From NCBI GenBank assembly GCA_964494805.1, contig CAZBST010000002.1, forward strand, positions 124,001-188,000: a DNA stretch of 64,000 nucleotides. The letters run 5' to 3'. The translations under genes and the position numbers were made by a program. The first letter of the stretch is position 1; each line of letters starts with the position of its first letter. Origin of the DNA: CAIYOL01 sp964494805. Lineage in GTDB: Bacteria > Planctomycetota > Phycisphaerae > Sedimentisphaerales > Anaerobacaceae. Positions 16,001 through 23,210 of this stretch are shown here, in pieces. Below the pieces are notes generated by a model that saw only the letters and a list, made by a program, of their open reading frames with translations, was not told the origin of the DNA and did no database searches.

Positions 16001-18638
16001 TGCAATCAATAATTTGACACTGTATGATTTGTGGCGTACCTGAATCGAAGTACATAGCACCGCCAAAAGCCCCCCCTCCATTACCACCGGCGCCTCCCAG
16101 CCCTCCGTCGTCCCCATCTTCTCCATTGTGACCAGGATCACCGGGATTGGTTCCACTATCTCCATCATCGCCGTTCATTCCATCACCGCCATCGACTCCA
16201 TCACTTCCATACTGTCCTGCAGCAGCACAATCTCTGAAAACGCATTTAGAGATATTCGGCTCGCTTGGTTTCAGTGGCAAACCACCCTGGAAACAGGCAA
16301 TTGCCCCACCGTAAGCAGACGTACCGGCAGTGGAGGGAGAGGACGGCGGCGTAGCGGACGAAGGAACAGCCGTCGCATTTATGATAGTAAAACCACAAAC
16401 AACAGAGTTATGATCCTCTCCGCCGTGGAAATAAAAGGCCCTGTCCATATTCTGGCAGTTAATAACCGTAGCTGCAACAGTATTCGGGTCGTCGGGGTCC
16501 ATACTTCGTACAATAATGGCGCGGGTTGCTGGATTTATGAGATTAGAAAAGTCTAAGCCGCGGTTACCTAAGCCGGTATATGTGCCGGGTCTGACTTCAA
16601 CAATATCGCCATTATTTGCATGGTCGATGGCATCTTGAATAGTGTGGTAAGGAACCGGTACAGTAAGTAGATTTCCGCCCTGGCTAGTTATGGTTACAGT
16701 GGCCGGGTCCGAATTCGCGTCGACATTAAGCAACGCATCTCTGGCTTTGACTGTGAAGGTATAGCTTTTGCCCACAGTAAGCCCTGATGATATTGTATAT
16801 ACATTGGAAGTAATCCAACCACTGTCAAAACTGGGGTCGGCGCCTGCACCATTTACATCTATACACGTGAAATAATAGCTTACGGGGCCAGTTTCATCAA
16901 AAGAGTCCCTGGCCTGCATACCAATGCGCGGAGTGGGTCGCATGCTTTGTAGCTTTGGCTTTGTTTTCCATAGGCTCGGATTTGGAAACGGCGGAAGATT
17001 ATCCGAACCATAAGCAGTTGTGGTAGATTTTTCGACCGACCATCCGCCTTCATTATGACTATCAGATTTATCACTATACTTTACTCTGAAGGTATATATA
17101 GTGTTTGCATCAAAGTCACCCCGCACATATAACCTACTATCCTGCCAACCACTATTTTTATTAGCGTCAGTAACACATTCAAAAAAGTATTCAACACCGG
17201 AGCGGTCGGTTGCCTCTTTGGCCTCCATAGCGATTGTATGCAAACCGGTCGCATTAGGTTCTAATCCTACCTCCCACTCAGCCGGGTCAGGCGATGGCGG
17301 AGTAGAATCATACAGAACCTCAGATACCGCGTTAAATAAATTCAACCGCCCGCCGGAAACACAACGGCCCGTCATAGACGGAAGCGGGTCGCTATAATCC
17401 AACAGGAATTGCTTGACCTCAGTGTAGACCATACATGGGTCGGCGGACAAAAGTAACGCACAAGCACCTGCAACATGAGGAGAGGCCATAGATGTGCCGC
17501 TCATAAAGTCGTAGCCGCTGTCGGGGACTGTGCTCAGAATGTCCTCCGGGCCATAGGGATACCCATCGCCGCCCGGAGCACCGATGTCAACAGATGTGAG
17601 ACCATAATTTGAATAATATGCCTTGGCGTCGGTGTTTGTGGAAGCCATTACCGAGATGACATTAGCCAAGTCATAACTAGCAGGATTAAATGGGGGTACG
17701 GCTGTATCGTTGTTGACATTATCATTACCTGCGCCAGCGACAAAAAGAACACCTGCGTCTCTTGCAGCCGCAATCGCATCATAAAGGCCCTGCGAGTCCC
17801 CCTGGGAGATGTAACCACCCCAAGAGGCATTGATGACCTTCGCGCCTTTGTTGACTGCATACTGAACGGCGGAAATCGAATCATCTAAATAACCGCCGCC
17901 GCCGGCATTAAGCATCTTCAACGCCATAATCTTGACCGTCCAGCAAACACCGGTAACACCCATATTATTATTGCCAACTGCGCCGATAGTGCCGGAAACA
18001 TGGGTGCCGTGCCCATTATCATCCATAGGGTCTGCATCTTCATTGAAAAAGTCATATCCATAAACGTCATCTACATAACCATTACCATCGTCGTCTAACA
18101 AATTGCCGGGAATTTCTCCAGTATTTACCCACCTGTTAGCCACAAGGTCAGGATGCGTATAATCAACACCCGTATCTGTAACTGCTACAACAATATTGCT
18201 GCTTCCCGTATGCAGATCCCAGGCCTCCGGCGCATCAATATCCGCACCGATAGTGCCCCCAGCCTGGCCTGTATTATCCAACCCCCATAATGCGGAGAAC
18301 ATGCTATCGTTAGGAACAACAGTCGCTTCCACCTTATAGTTCGGCCCGGAATAAAGAATACCCGCAGATTGGGCAAAAAGAACACGCGCCTCCTCAACTG
18401 TCGTACCACTGGGAAGCTCTACAAGCGCTAGCCCTGGGACAATACTATATTCCTTAAGCGTAGAGGTGCAAGAACAGCCGAAAATTGAGTCTAAAATGTC
18501 GCTTTTCTCTTGAGTACTGGCATCAGGGTTTGCAAAACGTACAAGCATTTCCCCGGGCTTATAAGGTAAATCGTCTGCTATTGCCAAAGCCGCTGCGAAT
18601 AGCAGAATTAACGAGCTAATCAGAATCTGCCGCTTCAT
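7062..18638 (-). CDS. giant secreted subtilisin-like protease with beta-helix, Gly-rich, vWA, dockerin-like and Fn3-like modules
   Basis: This 3858-residue exported protein has a signal peptide at 1-21, a prodomain to about 110 and an S8 protease domain at about 115-430 with the complete triad Asp155, His210 and Ser383 plus oxyanion Asn305. Two Fn3-like modules follow (about 445-655). Then come three right-handed beta-helix blocks, each opening with a (V)P.DY.SIQ.A(I/L)D.A..GD signature near 656, 1712 and 2803. Block 1 carries long GGNGG-type insertions (about 800-1150). InlB-like WTGTDND...V.M...V.V.F repeats lie at about 1546-1709 and 2640-2800. A vWA domain with a DSTGS metal site (about 2311-2530) sits inside the end of block 2. 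A dockerin-like EF-hand pair lies at about 3488-3550 and three Fn3-like modules close the protein. It is probably a surface or matrix adhesin with its own protease. The ribosome site is AGGAATGGA. It is convergent with aroC, 43 bases apart. Confidence 0.9.
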   Translation of the reverse strand: MKRQILISSLILLFAAALAIADDLPYKPGEMLVRFANPDASTQEKSDILDSIFGCSCTSTLKEYSIVPGLALVELPSGTTVEEARVLFAQSAGILYSGPNYKVEATVVPNDSMFSALWGLDNTGQAGGTIGADIDAPEAWDLHTGSSNIVVAVTDTGVDYTHPDLVANRWVNTGEIPGNLLDDDGNGYVDDVYGYDFFNEDADPMDDNGHGTHVSGTIGAVGNNNMGVTGVCWTVKIMALKMLNAGGGGYLDDSISAVQYAVNKGAKVINASWGGYISQGDSQGLYDAIAAARDAGVLFVAGAGNDNVNNDTAVPPFNPASYDLANVISVMASTNTDAKAYYSNYGLTSVDIGAPGGDGYPYGPEDILSTVPDSGYDFMSGTSMASPHVAGACALLLSADPCMVYTEVKQFLLDYSDPLPSMTGRCVSGGRLNLFNAVSEVLYDSTPPSPDPAEWEVGLEPNATGLHTIAMEAKEATDRSGVEYFFECVTDANKNSGWQDSRLYVRGDFDANTIYTFRVKYSDKSDSHNEGGWSVEKSTTTAYGSDNLPPFPNPSLWKTKPKLQSMRPTPRIGMQARDSFDETGPVSYYFTCIDVNGAGADPSFDSGWITSNVYTISSGLTVGKSYTFTVKARDALLNVDANSDPATVTITSQGGNLLTVPVPYHTIQDAIDHANNGDIVEVRPGTYTGLGNRGLDFSNLINPATRAIIVRSMDPDDPNTVAATVINCQNMDRAFYFHGGEDHNSVVCGFTIINATAVPSSATPPSSPSTAGTSAYGGAIACFQGGLPLKPSEPNISKCVFRDCAAAGQYGSDGVDGGDGMNGDDGDSGTNPGDPGHNGEDGDDGGLGGAGGNGGGAFGGAMYFDSGTPQIIQCQIIDCRAIGGNGGSGGNGGNGGSGGNGGDGAGGDPLTNPNGGRGGDGGDGKNGRNGGDGGNGGDAYGGAIYFGASCQPLIVDCEIINCNTINGTGATGGNGGNGGNGGGGGGGGAAGPPPGTPGDGGNGGYAGDGGNGGHAGYDGSQSFAGAIYYEYQCNVTMVDTIITGSELFINDGGFYQGGNGGNGGDGGDGGDSDGNPGNCRNGGDGGYGNEGGDGGEGGVGGNGGAPCADGADRPDDPDGFGAVNQTVLCGGGNYYEHNCIVNLTACTISDNNAVGQNYYGPVGLGGGEYYEGNCNSVFNSCRVEDNNAGIDGGGIYFNSGGTAAFNFCDVNGNVAESELGVGGGICGGYVGGASLGFTVDVHDTNFSNNDAEFGGGIYLEETLLTVEDSNFSGNTAFEGAGVWDYNCTATVKNCMVKDNLASFGGGFSFINGLLTISSSCLTGNNAAASVYGTGGAIFFEGWSDYPHQVTNCLITDNTAYAYGGGLSNNRGSWVQITNCTFAGNQVIGPVSVGGGVSSAEYWAWVDVDNSILWGNGAVAGGSQIAVGNPYGSYPYGDGPYADVNVAYSDVQGGEDGVWLEDETQTYTAFWWLAGNIDEDPLFAGTKPTEQTYFLSQIAAGQLEDSNCVDAGYGDACDLELIIGMPLTTRTDLVADSCAVDMGYHYQAGLVVPQYQLTIEVVDQGYGAFGTVLPPWEPGTYDVNQGRVIELYADPDPNWEVYKWTGSDYIPVYPPDPNYNKVTMNSDKTVTVEFQPSSGYKKLVTHVIGDGTIDPPGLTIWPPGTVVPLTATPANPSEVVIWTGTDDDLLDSHNNTVTMDAHKEVFAQFYSPRTLYVPADYPSIQLAIDEADDRDIIEISAAPEPYYTQLGFEITGKAITITSTNPDDPCCVANTIIERRIEEPALPRPTGIFRFNEVGHNTILNGLTIRGYVDFGGTGTNGQLCAEPGSGGGWLSGGGISCGDVQGDYFGHASPTIKNCVISDCSITGGNGGNGFNGCAEFPDGGAGGWPGRAYGAALACFDDSSPIVINCTFQNNIAVGGNGGDGGDGNPFPPGPWGWGGPGGGWYYGEGNRWYYYGLMFDLYTEYTGRGGAVYVGSGCSPEFIDCTFTNNSSFGGTNGICGLDGSPVDARYEPSIRYKIDNFGGAVYVAGNSTAQFIGCVFSDNLSDTNNLPASSDLFVSYGGAIAFEDESDLAFEECTFSDNVATIGGAIYSSHSDPVIGDCNFTNNSALHGGGALFVGGAVNITGSDFSENEATVTAGEGGGISCLGVNAGIVDCNITNNDARGSGGGIYISNKDVDGEDMPGENAVLIKNCLIAGNFASRDGGGISANWYSEPNIINCTIADNRVTGIGFEGGFGGGLYCSYNSYAHIINSIIWGNSGNIGIQGSQLAVATGIPYDPRPSTVNVTYSDVQDATDPNVFGARIEALDLVFCIDSTGSMEDDIDAVKEAATEITSAIKTNIPGPNSRMAVVDYKDFNQPNLDPDIDIPYGGVTDYPYRTVLGFTTDANLVVAAIDSLTASGGGDGPESVYTALMHCIDHNSLGVTLDGQLYGASPASSGPGAWRHGNVMRVVILMGDAPPHDPEPFTNYVLEDIVTAAGGVEPKRIVSLLVGGDAEAAGYFASLASETGGTVLQAAGAEQVVDALMDAIDLISVIPDPIFVDVNCVLNWDPCSHSWDPNSYNIDEDPCFVAGYFLSQIAAGQDINSPCVDSGSADANDPDIGLDSYTTRTDSFPDTYDPNHPNPNSVIVDMGYHYKLFIAPQYQLTSTAIAVPDLGSADQPVVDPNGSNYYYQYMTVHLTVSPSPPPVNYQVLWTGTDNDALIGTENTVLMDENREVTVTFVKNTCELTTGVIGSGGTIAPAGGTYSRGEVVDLTAFPSEGYRVKRWIGTDNDASNATTNTVTMSGDKTVYVEFELPVTITVPGDYSSIQQALDAAEDGDMVLIAPGTYTTSSGYYIHDANITISGIAPEDPCVVAATAIEMAIGEEGYINTSAFIIYNVGPETVLNGITIRGFVHQAYNGLDADELGEDGYNGEHAFGGGIVCYMASPTIKNCIIADCSVIGGSGGNGFDGSGSDPEDPNIRGTDGGWPGRAYGGGLACLINSNPAVINCTFENCSAIGGNGGNGGNGGTTEDAYGQGGRGGGWYYGEDSRWYNVPWVNSSQGYERTGPAQNSFYDFYNEYTGRGGAVFVGEQCYPTFTHCTFINNRTEGGTCGITGLDGWPPEDRVEPSIPWEIENFGGAVFCEANSSLVFTDCNFVGNTADINYPVNNDDPYVSYGGALAWETGADVILENCIFSDNLAAIGGAMYWSKASAQIVDCNVSGNLAYQGGGLFGASSLVVIEHSIIQSNFAGTAPEEVNDIGGQGGGIYGASMDVEIFDSNISDNEADTSGGGLFFTGVAGLPLVTNCLITGNFAGRDGGGISANWHSEPNIVNCTIADNVVTGLGFEAAYGGGLCCSYGNHTNIINSIIWNNYGQNGPQLAIGSGFEYDPRPSTANVSYSDVMGGIPYISIDPGCALNWGVGNIQADPCFVTGPLGSYYLSQTDTGDPNQTTDSLCVDAGNDLASNVGLSNPYTTRTDEVFDTNVVDMGYHYLLAHPIELCSFCDLSHDGLVDLIDYAIFSLHWLEDNCSDDNDWCGGADLTFDTHVDFKDQAILDGCWLAEDTDAPLPNPSKWEIKPYSTTTTPPYTISMTAETAFDSWGGVVEYYFECVTHDNNSGWNPNTTYVHTNLDQNTVYGYRVKARDERDHETLWSIIAYAVAGQLPPQPVDNDPPQPDPMTWALVPTATGSSTIMMTATTADDGPTGTPPVEYYFECTTDGDANSNWQASPTYVASGLTPTTEYTFMVKARDGAIPHNETGWSDPASATTTAEEPLPDTNPPINVVWEVAPYETGGGLYAYANMTAAEAIDLEGSDPVEYYFECVKPNSINSGWTTEREWNNVSIGREHQYLYFHFRTRDSLGNTSGWSVSLPCY

Positions 18639-18968
18639 CTTTCCATTCCTAATACTCTTTCTTCTTCGCTTACAGGATTGAGGCGGTTACAAGCGGGACA
18701 GTCCGACATAGAAACATCCCGCATAGCTATCGTCATAACGGAATGTTGACTTAACCACACAGTGAATCACCACCATCCCTTAATAATACTACTATTATAC
18801 ACTATATAATAAGTGCACCTAATCTCTATTATGTTACACTTTTTTTCAGAATTTTTACAAAATATGTGAAATTATAACACTTTAATGGCCTAAAAACGCT
18901 GCAAATCGAGCCTGCCTATGGCGAAATGCAGGAACAATTTGCAAAAAAACCATATAACCACCGCAAGT
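18639..18968. other. 330-base AT-rich gap between two minus-strand genes
   Basis: There is no open frame worth calling. It holds the leader of the giant protease gene, a candidate promoter near 18794-18822 and a weak CCTGC/GCAGG inverted repeat near 18912-18932 downstream of the secretin gene. That repeat is too short to call a terminator. Confidence 0.5.
18794..18799 (-). promoter_or_regulatory. possible -10 element for the giant protease gene
   Basis: Read on the minus strand this is a perfect TATAAT. A poor -35 (TTAGGT) lies 17 bases upstream. It would give a leader of about 150 bases before the ATG at 18638. The surrounding DNA is very AT-rich, so chance matches are likely. Confidence 0.3.
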
Positions 18969-21900
18969 TTAGAGACTGCTTTCCATCGCGGCAATTGCCT
19001 TATTTTCAGCTTCTTCCCGCAGGATAATGGTCGGTTTAACTAATATCAACAAAACCAGATTGTCCTTGACTTTGCTGCGGTTACTAAACAATCGTCCAAG
19101 GAAAGGCACTTTACTCAATACCGGCACTCCAGCTTCTCGTTCGACCTCGACGGTCATTCTTTGACCGCCTAACAATAATGTCGCTCTATCAGGCACGCTC
19201 ACGCGCGTCTGGACTCTCGATATTTCCGTCTCAGGCAAGGGTATTTCGTAAGCCCCGCCGGGAACGTTACCAATTGCAGGCATCTGAATATCATATGACG
19301 GCATACCAAGGAACTCCCGCATTTCAGTAACAATATTCAGCAGCACATTCTTCTTGTCCGGGGTAATAATCGGCGTGATATTGAGAAGCGGACCGGAGAC
19401 TACACTACGTTCCTCGTAATCTATCGTCCAATAAAAAGCCTGGTTAACCCCCTGGCCAATCGTTTCAACATCAATAGTAACCTCAGCCGGATACCGCCTA
19501 AATCTTCCCACCTGGAACGAAGCCATCTCTCCGCTTAAAACAGTAACTTTCGGAGCAGTCAAAGACTTTGCATCCCTGTGGGCCTGAGTCGCTCTGAGAA
19601 TTATGCTGACCTGGATGTCATCAAGAAGTAAATTGCCATAACCTCCTGCGACGCGCATCGCATTAATTCCAGTTATACCGGTCCAACTGCCGGTCACTTG
19701 CGTATCGGAGGGCGCAGTAAGTTCTGAAGAACCCTGTTCAAGCGAGATCATACCCACTTTGCCGCCAACGACCACATTTGCGTCCACATCCAGACCGATA
19801 TCTTCAAGGAAATTCTCGCCCACCAGCAAGAATCTGGCCTCAATAGAAACCTGATTTCCAAGCGACTTACGTAACTGCGCAAACATTTCCTCGATTTGCT
19901 TATGAACTTCGCGGGTCTGATAAATAATAAGCTTTTTGTTTTCATAAACTGTTATGGAGCCCTCTCCACCGGCCTCAACCCAGCTCGTCGGCTGGACGGT
20001 CTGCAGGATAAGCTGAACCAGATTATTGGCCCGGAGGGCCGACTCCGCGAGGATCTCTTCCCTAGTTATTTGCTCTTGTTCACCCAGTTGCTCCGTACCT
20101 GCTTCGCCCACTGTGGGAGCGGTGATAGTCCCACCAAGTTGTGTAAAGAAATCGGCCGGTCGGCCAATCAAGTCGGTAACATCATAAACCCGTGGCTCCA
20201 TTACAGGCGGAAGCGATTCCGTTGTTGCTATCGTAATGACTCCACCCTCGACACTGAAATTGATATCTGCAAATCCGCCCGAAACCGCCTCTGACAAAAG
20301 CCCCAACGCCCTTCTGAGCGAAACTGCCGATATCGGATCCATATTTATCGGCGTAGTTTGGTCGATGTCAGCATTGTCGTATAAATCCCGCCACTTGACG
20401 AATATCTTCAATGGCGGGTCAACAGAATTCTTTAACATATCTATCGCTTCGCCAAAAGGCGTCTCCGGCGTCAGCTGTGAAAGGTCCACGATTTCATCCA
20501 ATTGTTTATCGGCAGCCACATCAGCTGCGCTCCACCCGAGTGGAGGTTCCGGTTGTCGAAACGGACTGGCGACAATCTCCCGCCAATCCTTGGGATGCGT
20601 AAGCTCGTCGGCGTACGGTATCGTGGCCCTATCCAACTCTATCAAAGTATCAACATGTTCCTTGTCCGATTCTCTCTGCGCATCCAATTGTTTGCGGAAG
20701 CTGACCGTATCCTCCAGCGTCTGCTTCAGTAACAGAGCCTGGTTGTTCAACGGGTCGATAGCGAGCAAGCTTTCTAACTGGCCTAGAGCTTCATCGTAAC
20801 GCTGCTGGCTCTGAAAAGTAACCGCGTTGTCCATCAGCTCAGCTATTCTCTTGTTTCTGTCGGCCTCCATTTGCCCTCTATCCCGGCGTTGTGCTTCTAT
20901 TGCCTCTAAGCGCTTCTGTTCCTGCAACTGCTGGACCCTCTTGTCCTGTTCCTGGGCTATTTTCTCAGCTAATCGTTTCAATTCATCGCTGTATTGCCTG
21001 AAAAGCTCGTCTCCGAGGTCCAGTTGGTATTCATTCACAATCCGTTCGGCTCTCTCTACCTCTTCCTTTGCCTTATCGAATTCGTCCCGACTTATGCAAT
21101 TTTGCACCTTAGTCACAGCATCGTTAACAACTGCCCTTGTGTGACTTTGCCTGATACTTCTTTTGCGATTAATCACCTCGATGTAGGTATCTTTCGATGC
21201 TGCCGGCTCAGTTACTTCTTCTTCGGGAACAGCAGCAACCACAAGCTCGTTTGGTTCCTGAACTACCTGCTGCTCGGTAACCTCATTAGGTTCGGCCTCG
21301 CCCCCAAGTAATTCCCTTGTAATAGCTGCGATGGTGGCCCCCAGTTCATCTTCAGGTTTCGCTTCGTTCGGTTTTGAAGGCTCGGCTTTTTGTGCCAAAA
21401 CACTATCTATCTTCAGCAAGTAATCTTCCGCTGTCTGGCCCGGTGGTGCCTCCACTAAATCACTTGCCGCAACTTTAACAAAACCTTCGCGGGCTTCTTC
21501 GAGTTGACCGGCGTCGTAAAACTCTACGCTGCGGTTATAAAGTTCGGCGATTTCTTTTTTCTGCTCATCTAACTGTTTGCCTAATTTATCAAGCCCCTTC
21601 GCAATTAGCTCCCGCTCCGCTTTGGTCAAAAATTCGCTGTCTTTAATCTCCTCAAGTTTTGCCTTGGCCTTGCCTGATTCACCTTGTTTAACCAGACCAT
21701 CAGCCGTCCGAATTGCCTCAAGGATGTACTCCCTCTCAAGTATGCCCTTGTGTGTTTTCTCCAACAGCGCAGTTAGCTTCTCGCGCTCATCAGCAGTTAA
21801 ATACTCCTGATAGTCCTGCGCTCGAAGGAACGATTGTTTCGCAGCTTTGAAGTAACCTCTTTTGTATTGTTCTGCGCCAACCTCAATCCACTTTTGAGCT

Positions 21901-22052
21901 ACCCGGCGGACTACCGCCTCCTTATCAGCCTCACCTGGCTGGGATAGAGCCACACCTGACAGGGCAGATGTCGTCAGAAGCAAAAGGGACATCAAAATAA
22001 CTAGCAGAGGCTTTCGACCAGAAGATTCAATTAGAAATCTTATCTTGTCCAA
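18969..22052 (-). CDS. stand-alone secretin (GspD/PilQ family) with long N-terminal periplasmic region
   Basis: Secretins form ring-shaped outer-membrane channels for type II/III secretion, type IV pili or phage export. This 1027-residue protein has an N-terminal hydrophobic export signal (about 15-37) and a long helical, charged region (about 40-500) with TPR-like and coiled-coil character. A small STN-like domain follows (about 520-620), then a secretin N-domain, then the secretin core (about 760-1010). The core ends with the family signature VPVLSKVPFLGRLF and a beta strand NLVLLILVKPTII. The start is TTG, chosen because AGGAGGAGG lies 5 bases upstream of it. No other secretion or pilus gene is nearby. 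It sits upstream of the giant protease in the same direction, but 330 bases separate them, so a link is only inferred. Confidence 0.85.
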   Translation of the reverse strand: MDKIRFLIESSGRKPLLVILMSLLLLTTSALSGVALSQPGEADKEAVVRRVAQKWIEVGAEQYKRGYFKAAKQSFLRAQDYQEYLTADEREKLTALLEKTHKGILEREYILEAIRTADGLVKQGESGKAKAKLEEIKDSEFLTKAERELIAKGLDKLGKQLDEQKKEIAELYNRSVEFYDAGQLEEAREGFVKVAASDLVEAPPGQTAEDYLLKIDSVLAQKAEPSKPNEAKPEDELGATIAAITRELLGGEAEPNEVTEQQVVQEPNELVVAAVPEEEVTEPAASKDTYIEVINRKRSIRQSHTRAVVNDAVTKVQNCISRDEFDKAKEEVERAERIVNEYQLDLGDELFRQYSDELKRLAEKIAQEQDKRVQQLQEQKRLEAIEAQRRDRGQMEADRNKRIAELMDNAVTFQSQQRYDEALGQLESLLAIDPLNNQALLLKQTLEDTVSFRKQLDAQRESDKEHVDTLIELDRATIPYADELTHPKDWREIVASPFRQPEPPLGWSAADVAADKQLDEIVDLSQLTPETPFGEAIDMLKNSVDPPLKIFVKWRDLYDNADIDQTTPINMDPISAVSLRRALGLLSEAVSGGFADINFSVEGGVITIATTESLPPVMEPRVYDVTDLIGRPADFFTQLGGTITAPTVGEAGTEQLGEQEQITREEILAESALRANNLVQLILQTVQPTSWVEAGGEGSITVYENKKLIIYQTREVHKQIEEMFAQLRKSLGNQVSIEARFLLVGENFLEDIGLDVDANVVVGGKVGMISLEQGSSELTAPSDTQVTGSWTGITGINAMRVAGGYGNLLLDDIQVSIILRATQAHRDAKSLTAPKVTVLSGEMASFQVGRFRRYPAEVTIDVETIGQGVNQAFYWTIDYEERSVVSGPLLNITPIITPDKKNVLLNIVTEMREFLGMPSYDIQMPAIGNVPGGAYEIPLPETEISRVQTRVSVPDRATLLLGGQRMTVEVEREAGVPVLSKVPFLGRLFSNRSKVKDNLVLLILVKPTIILREEAENKAIAAMESSL

Positions 22053-22396
22053 ATTAACCTCCTCCTAACCAGAAACACCCTCCTTGGCAGAAACTTTTTC
22101 ATAAATTTATCCGCCTGCGGCGGATTAGTTTAACACAAAATATTTGTAACTGCAACCACCTTTTTATGGTTTGACTTACATAGGTATTTTACCTAAAAAT
22201 GCGTTTCCTTGCAAGAGAAAACTTTGACTATACGCTTTTGCCCTATAATATCAATATTAAAATTGTAAAAATCTAAAAAAGACCCTGTTAAAATAGGTAA
22301 AATAATCCTCTTAAAACCAGCCTTTTTTATTGCAACAAAACCCTTAAAACTGTAAAAAAATACAACTATCCAAAACAAGCATAAAGCAAAAGCAGT
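22053..22396. other. 344-base divergent intergenic region
   Basis: This AT-rich gap separates the secretin (minus) from tsaB (plus). It holds a 7-bp-stem palindrome at 22109-22125 and a plus-strand TTGACT/TAAAAA pair with 17-base spacing near 22165-22195 that could serve tsaB. The 61-residue minus-strand open frame inside it is AT-driven and I do not accept it. Confidence 0.45.
22109..22125. repeat. short GC palindrome ATCCGCC-TGC-GGCGGAT
   Basis: A 7-bp perfect stem with a 3-base loop stands out against AT-rich surroundings in the leader region of the secretin gene. A palindrome of this type is commonly a dispersed repeat. Only one copy is seen here. Confidence 0.45.
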
Positions 22397-23122
22397 ATGA
22401 GACTAAAACCCCTGATATTAGCCGTTGAAACGTCCGGCAGAACAGGCTCGGTTGCAATAGCGCTCGGAGAACAGATGCTAAGCGAAACCTGCTTTTCCGG
22501 CCCAATGAGACATAGCGCAGAGATTTTCCCTGCTGTTCAAGGGTTGCTGGAACGCTTCAGCAGAAAACCCAAAGAAATCGAACACATTTATATATCAGCC
22601 GGCCCCGGCAGCTTCACAGGTCTGCGTATAGCGGTAGCTTTAGCAAAATCAATGCACTTGGCCAACACTGCAAAAATCATCGCGGTTGATACACTAGATG
22701 TCCTCGCCGCCAATGTAACTGACTATATAAAGGAAGAAAAGGTCAAAGGCCTGACCAAAATCGCTACAATTCTCGATGCCAAACGCGGCCAGTTCTTTAT
22801 CGCGGTTTATGAATATGAACAAGGGCGGTGGGAAAAAACAATGGCTGACTGCCTGATGACGGCTGAGCAGTTAATCGAGAATTTCGCCGGTAGTTCCCAA
22901 ACCATATGGTTGCTCGGCGAAGGATTGGTTTTTTATAAGGATAAATTCAAGGCAGATGGTATTCGATTTTTGGATGAGAAGTATTGGAACCCGCGGGCGG
23001 AAAATGTTTATAAGCTCGGCTGGGAAAAGGCTTTAGCTGGGCAATTTGTTGACCCATTGACACTTCAGCCGACCTACCTACGCAGGCCGGATATTAAAGA
23101 AAAATCAGAATTACCATTTTAG
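22397..23122 (+). CDS. tsaB: tRNA threonylcarbamoyladenosine biosynthesis protein TsaB
   Basis: TsaB is the non-catalytic partner of TsaD (with TsaE) in transferring threonylcarbamoyl to A37 of ANN-decoding tRNAs, and it acts in the cytoplasm. The 241-residue protein has the ASKHA-fold start ILAVETSGRTGSVAI, the conserved AGPGSFTGLRIA segment near 72-83 and the C-terminal PTYLRRPDI. Its length is typical. It is a single gene in the plus direction followed by an unrelated secreted protein. Nothing is odd apart from a weak ribosome site before the ATG. Confidence 0.93.
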   Translation: MRLKPLILAVETSGRTGSVAIALGEQMLSETCFSGPMRHSAEIFPAVQGLLERFSRKPKEIEHIYISAGPGSFTGLRIAVALAKSMHLANTAKIIAVDTLDVLAANVTDYIKEEKVKGLTKIATILDAKRGQFFIAVYEYEQGRWEKTMADCLMTAEQLIENFAGSSQTIWLLGEGLVFYKDKFKADGIRFLDEKYWNPRAENVYKLGWEKALAGQFVDPLTLQPTYLRRPDIKEKSELPF

Positions 23123-23210
23123 GTAAAATAGATACGCTCAAGGTTAAAAGCTATACTTCAAGAATATGCGCTACGATAGATAGTTAGTTGCGGTGTGGGG
23201 GTAAAAAACG

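Noticed and set aside
15180..16260. Repetitive DNA resembling a repeat array or CRISPR
   Set aside because: The period is the codon-level GGNGG pattern. There are no constant repeats of 24-40 bases with unique spacers and no cas genes.
7062..18638. The giant open frame as an assembly artefact or several merged genes
   Set aside because: Domain order is coherent, the frame is unbroken over 11.6 kb and codon use is uniform. An internal duplication explains the repeated parts. Long-read support would still be useful.
18912..18932. A rho-independent terminator after the secretin gene
   Set aside because: The inverted repeat CCTGC/GCAGG is only 5 bp with a long loop and no clear T-tract.
22193..22378. 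61-residue minus-strand open frame between the secretin and tsaB genes
   Set aside because: Its Phe/Ile/Lys-rich composition follows from AT-rich DNA. It has no ribosome site and lies in a divergent promoter region.
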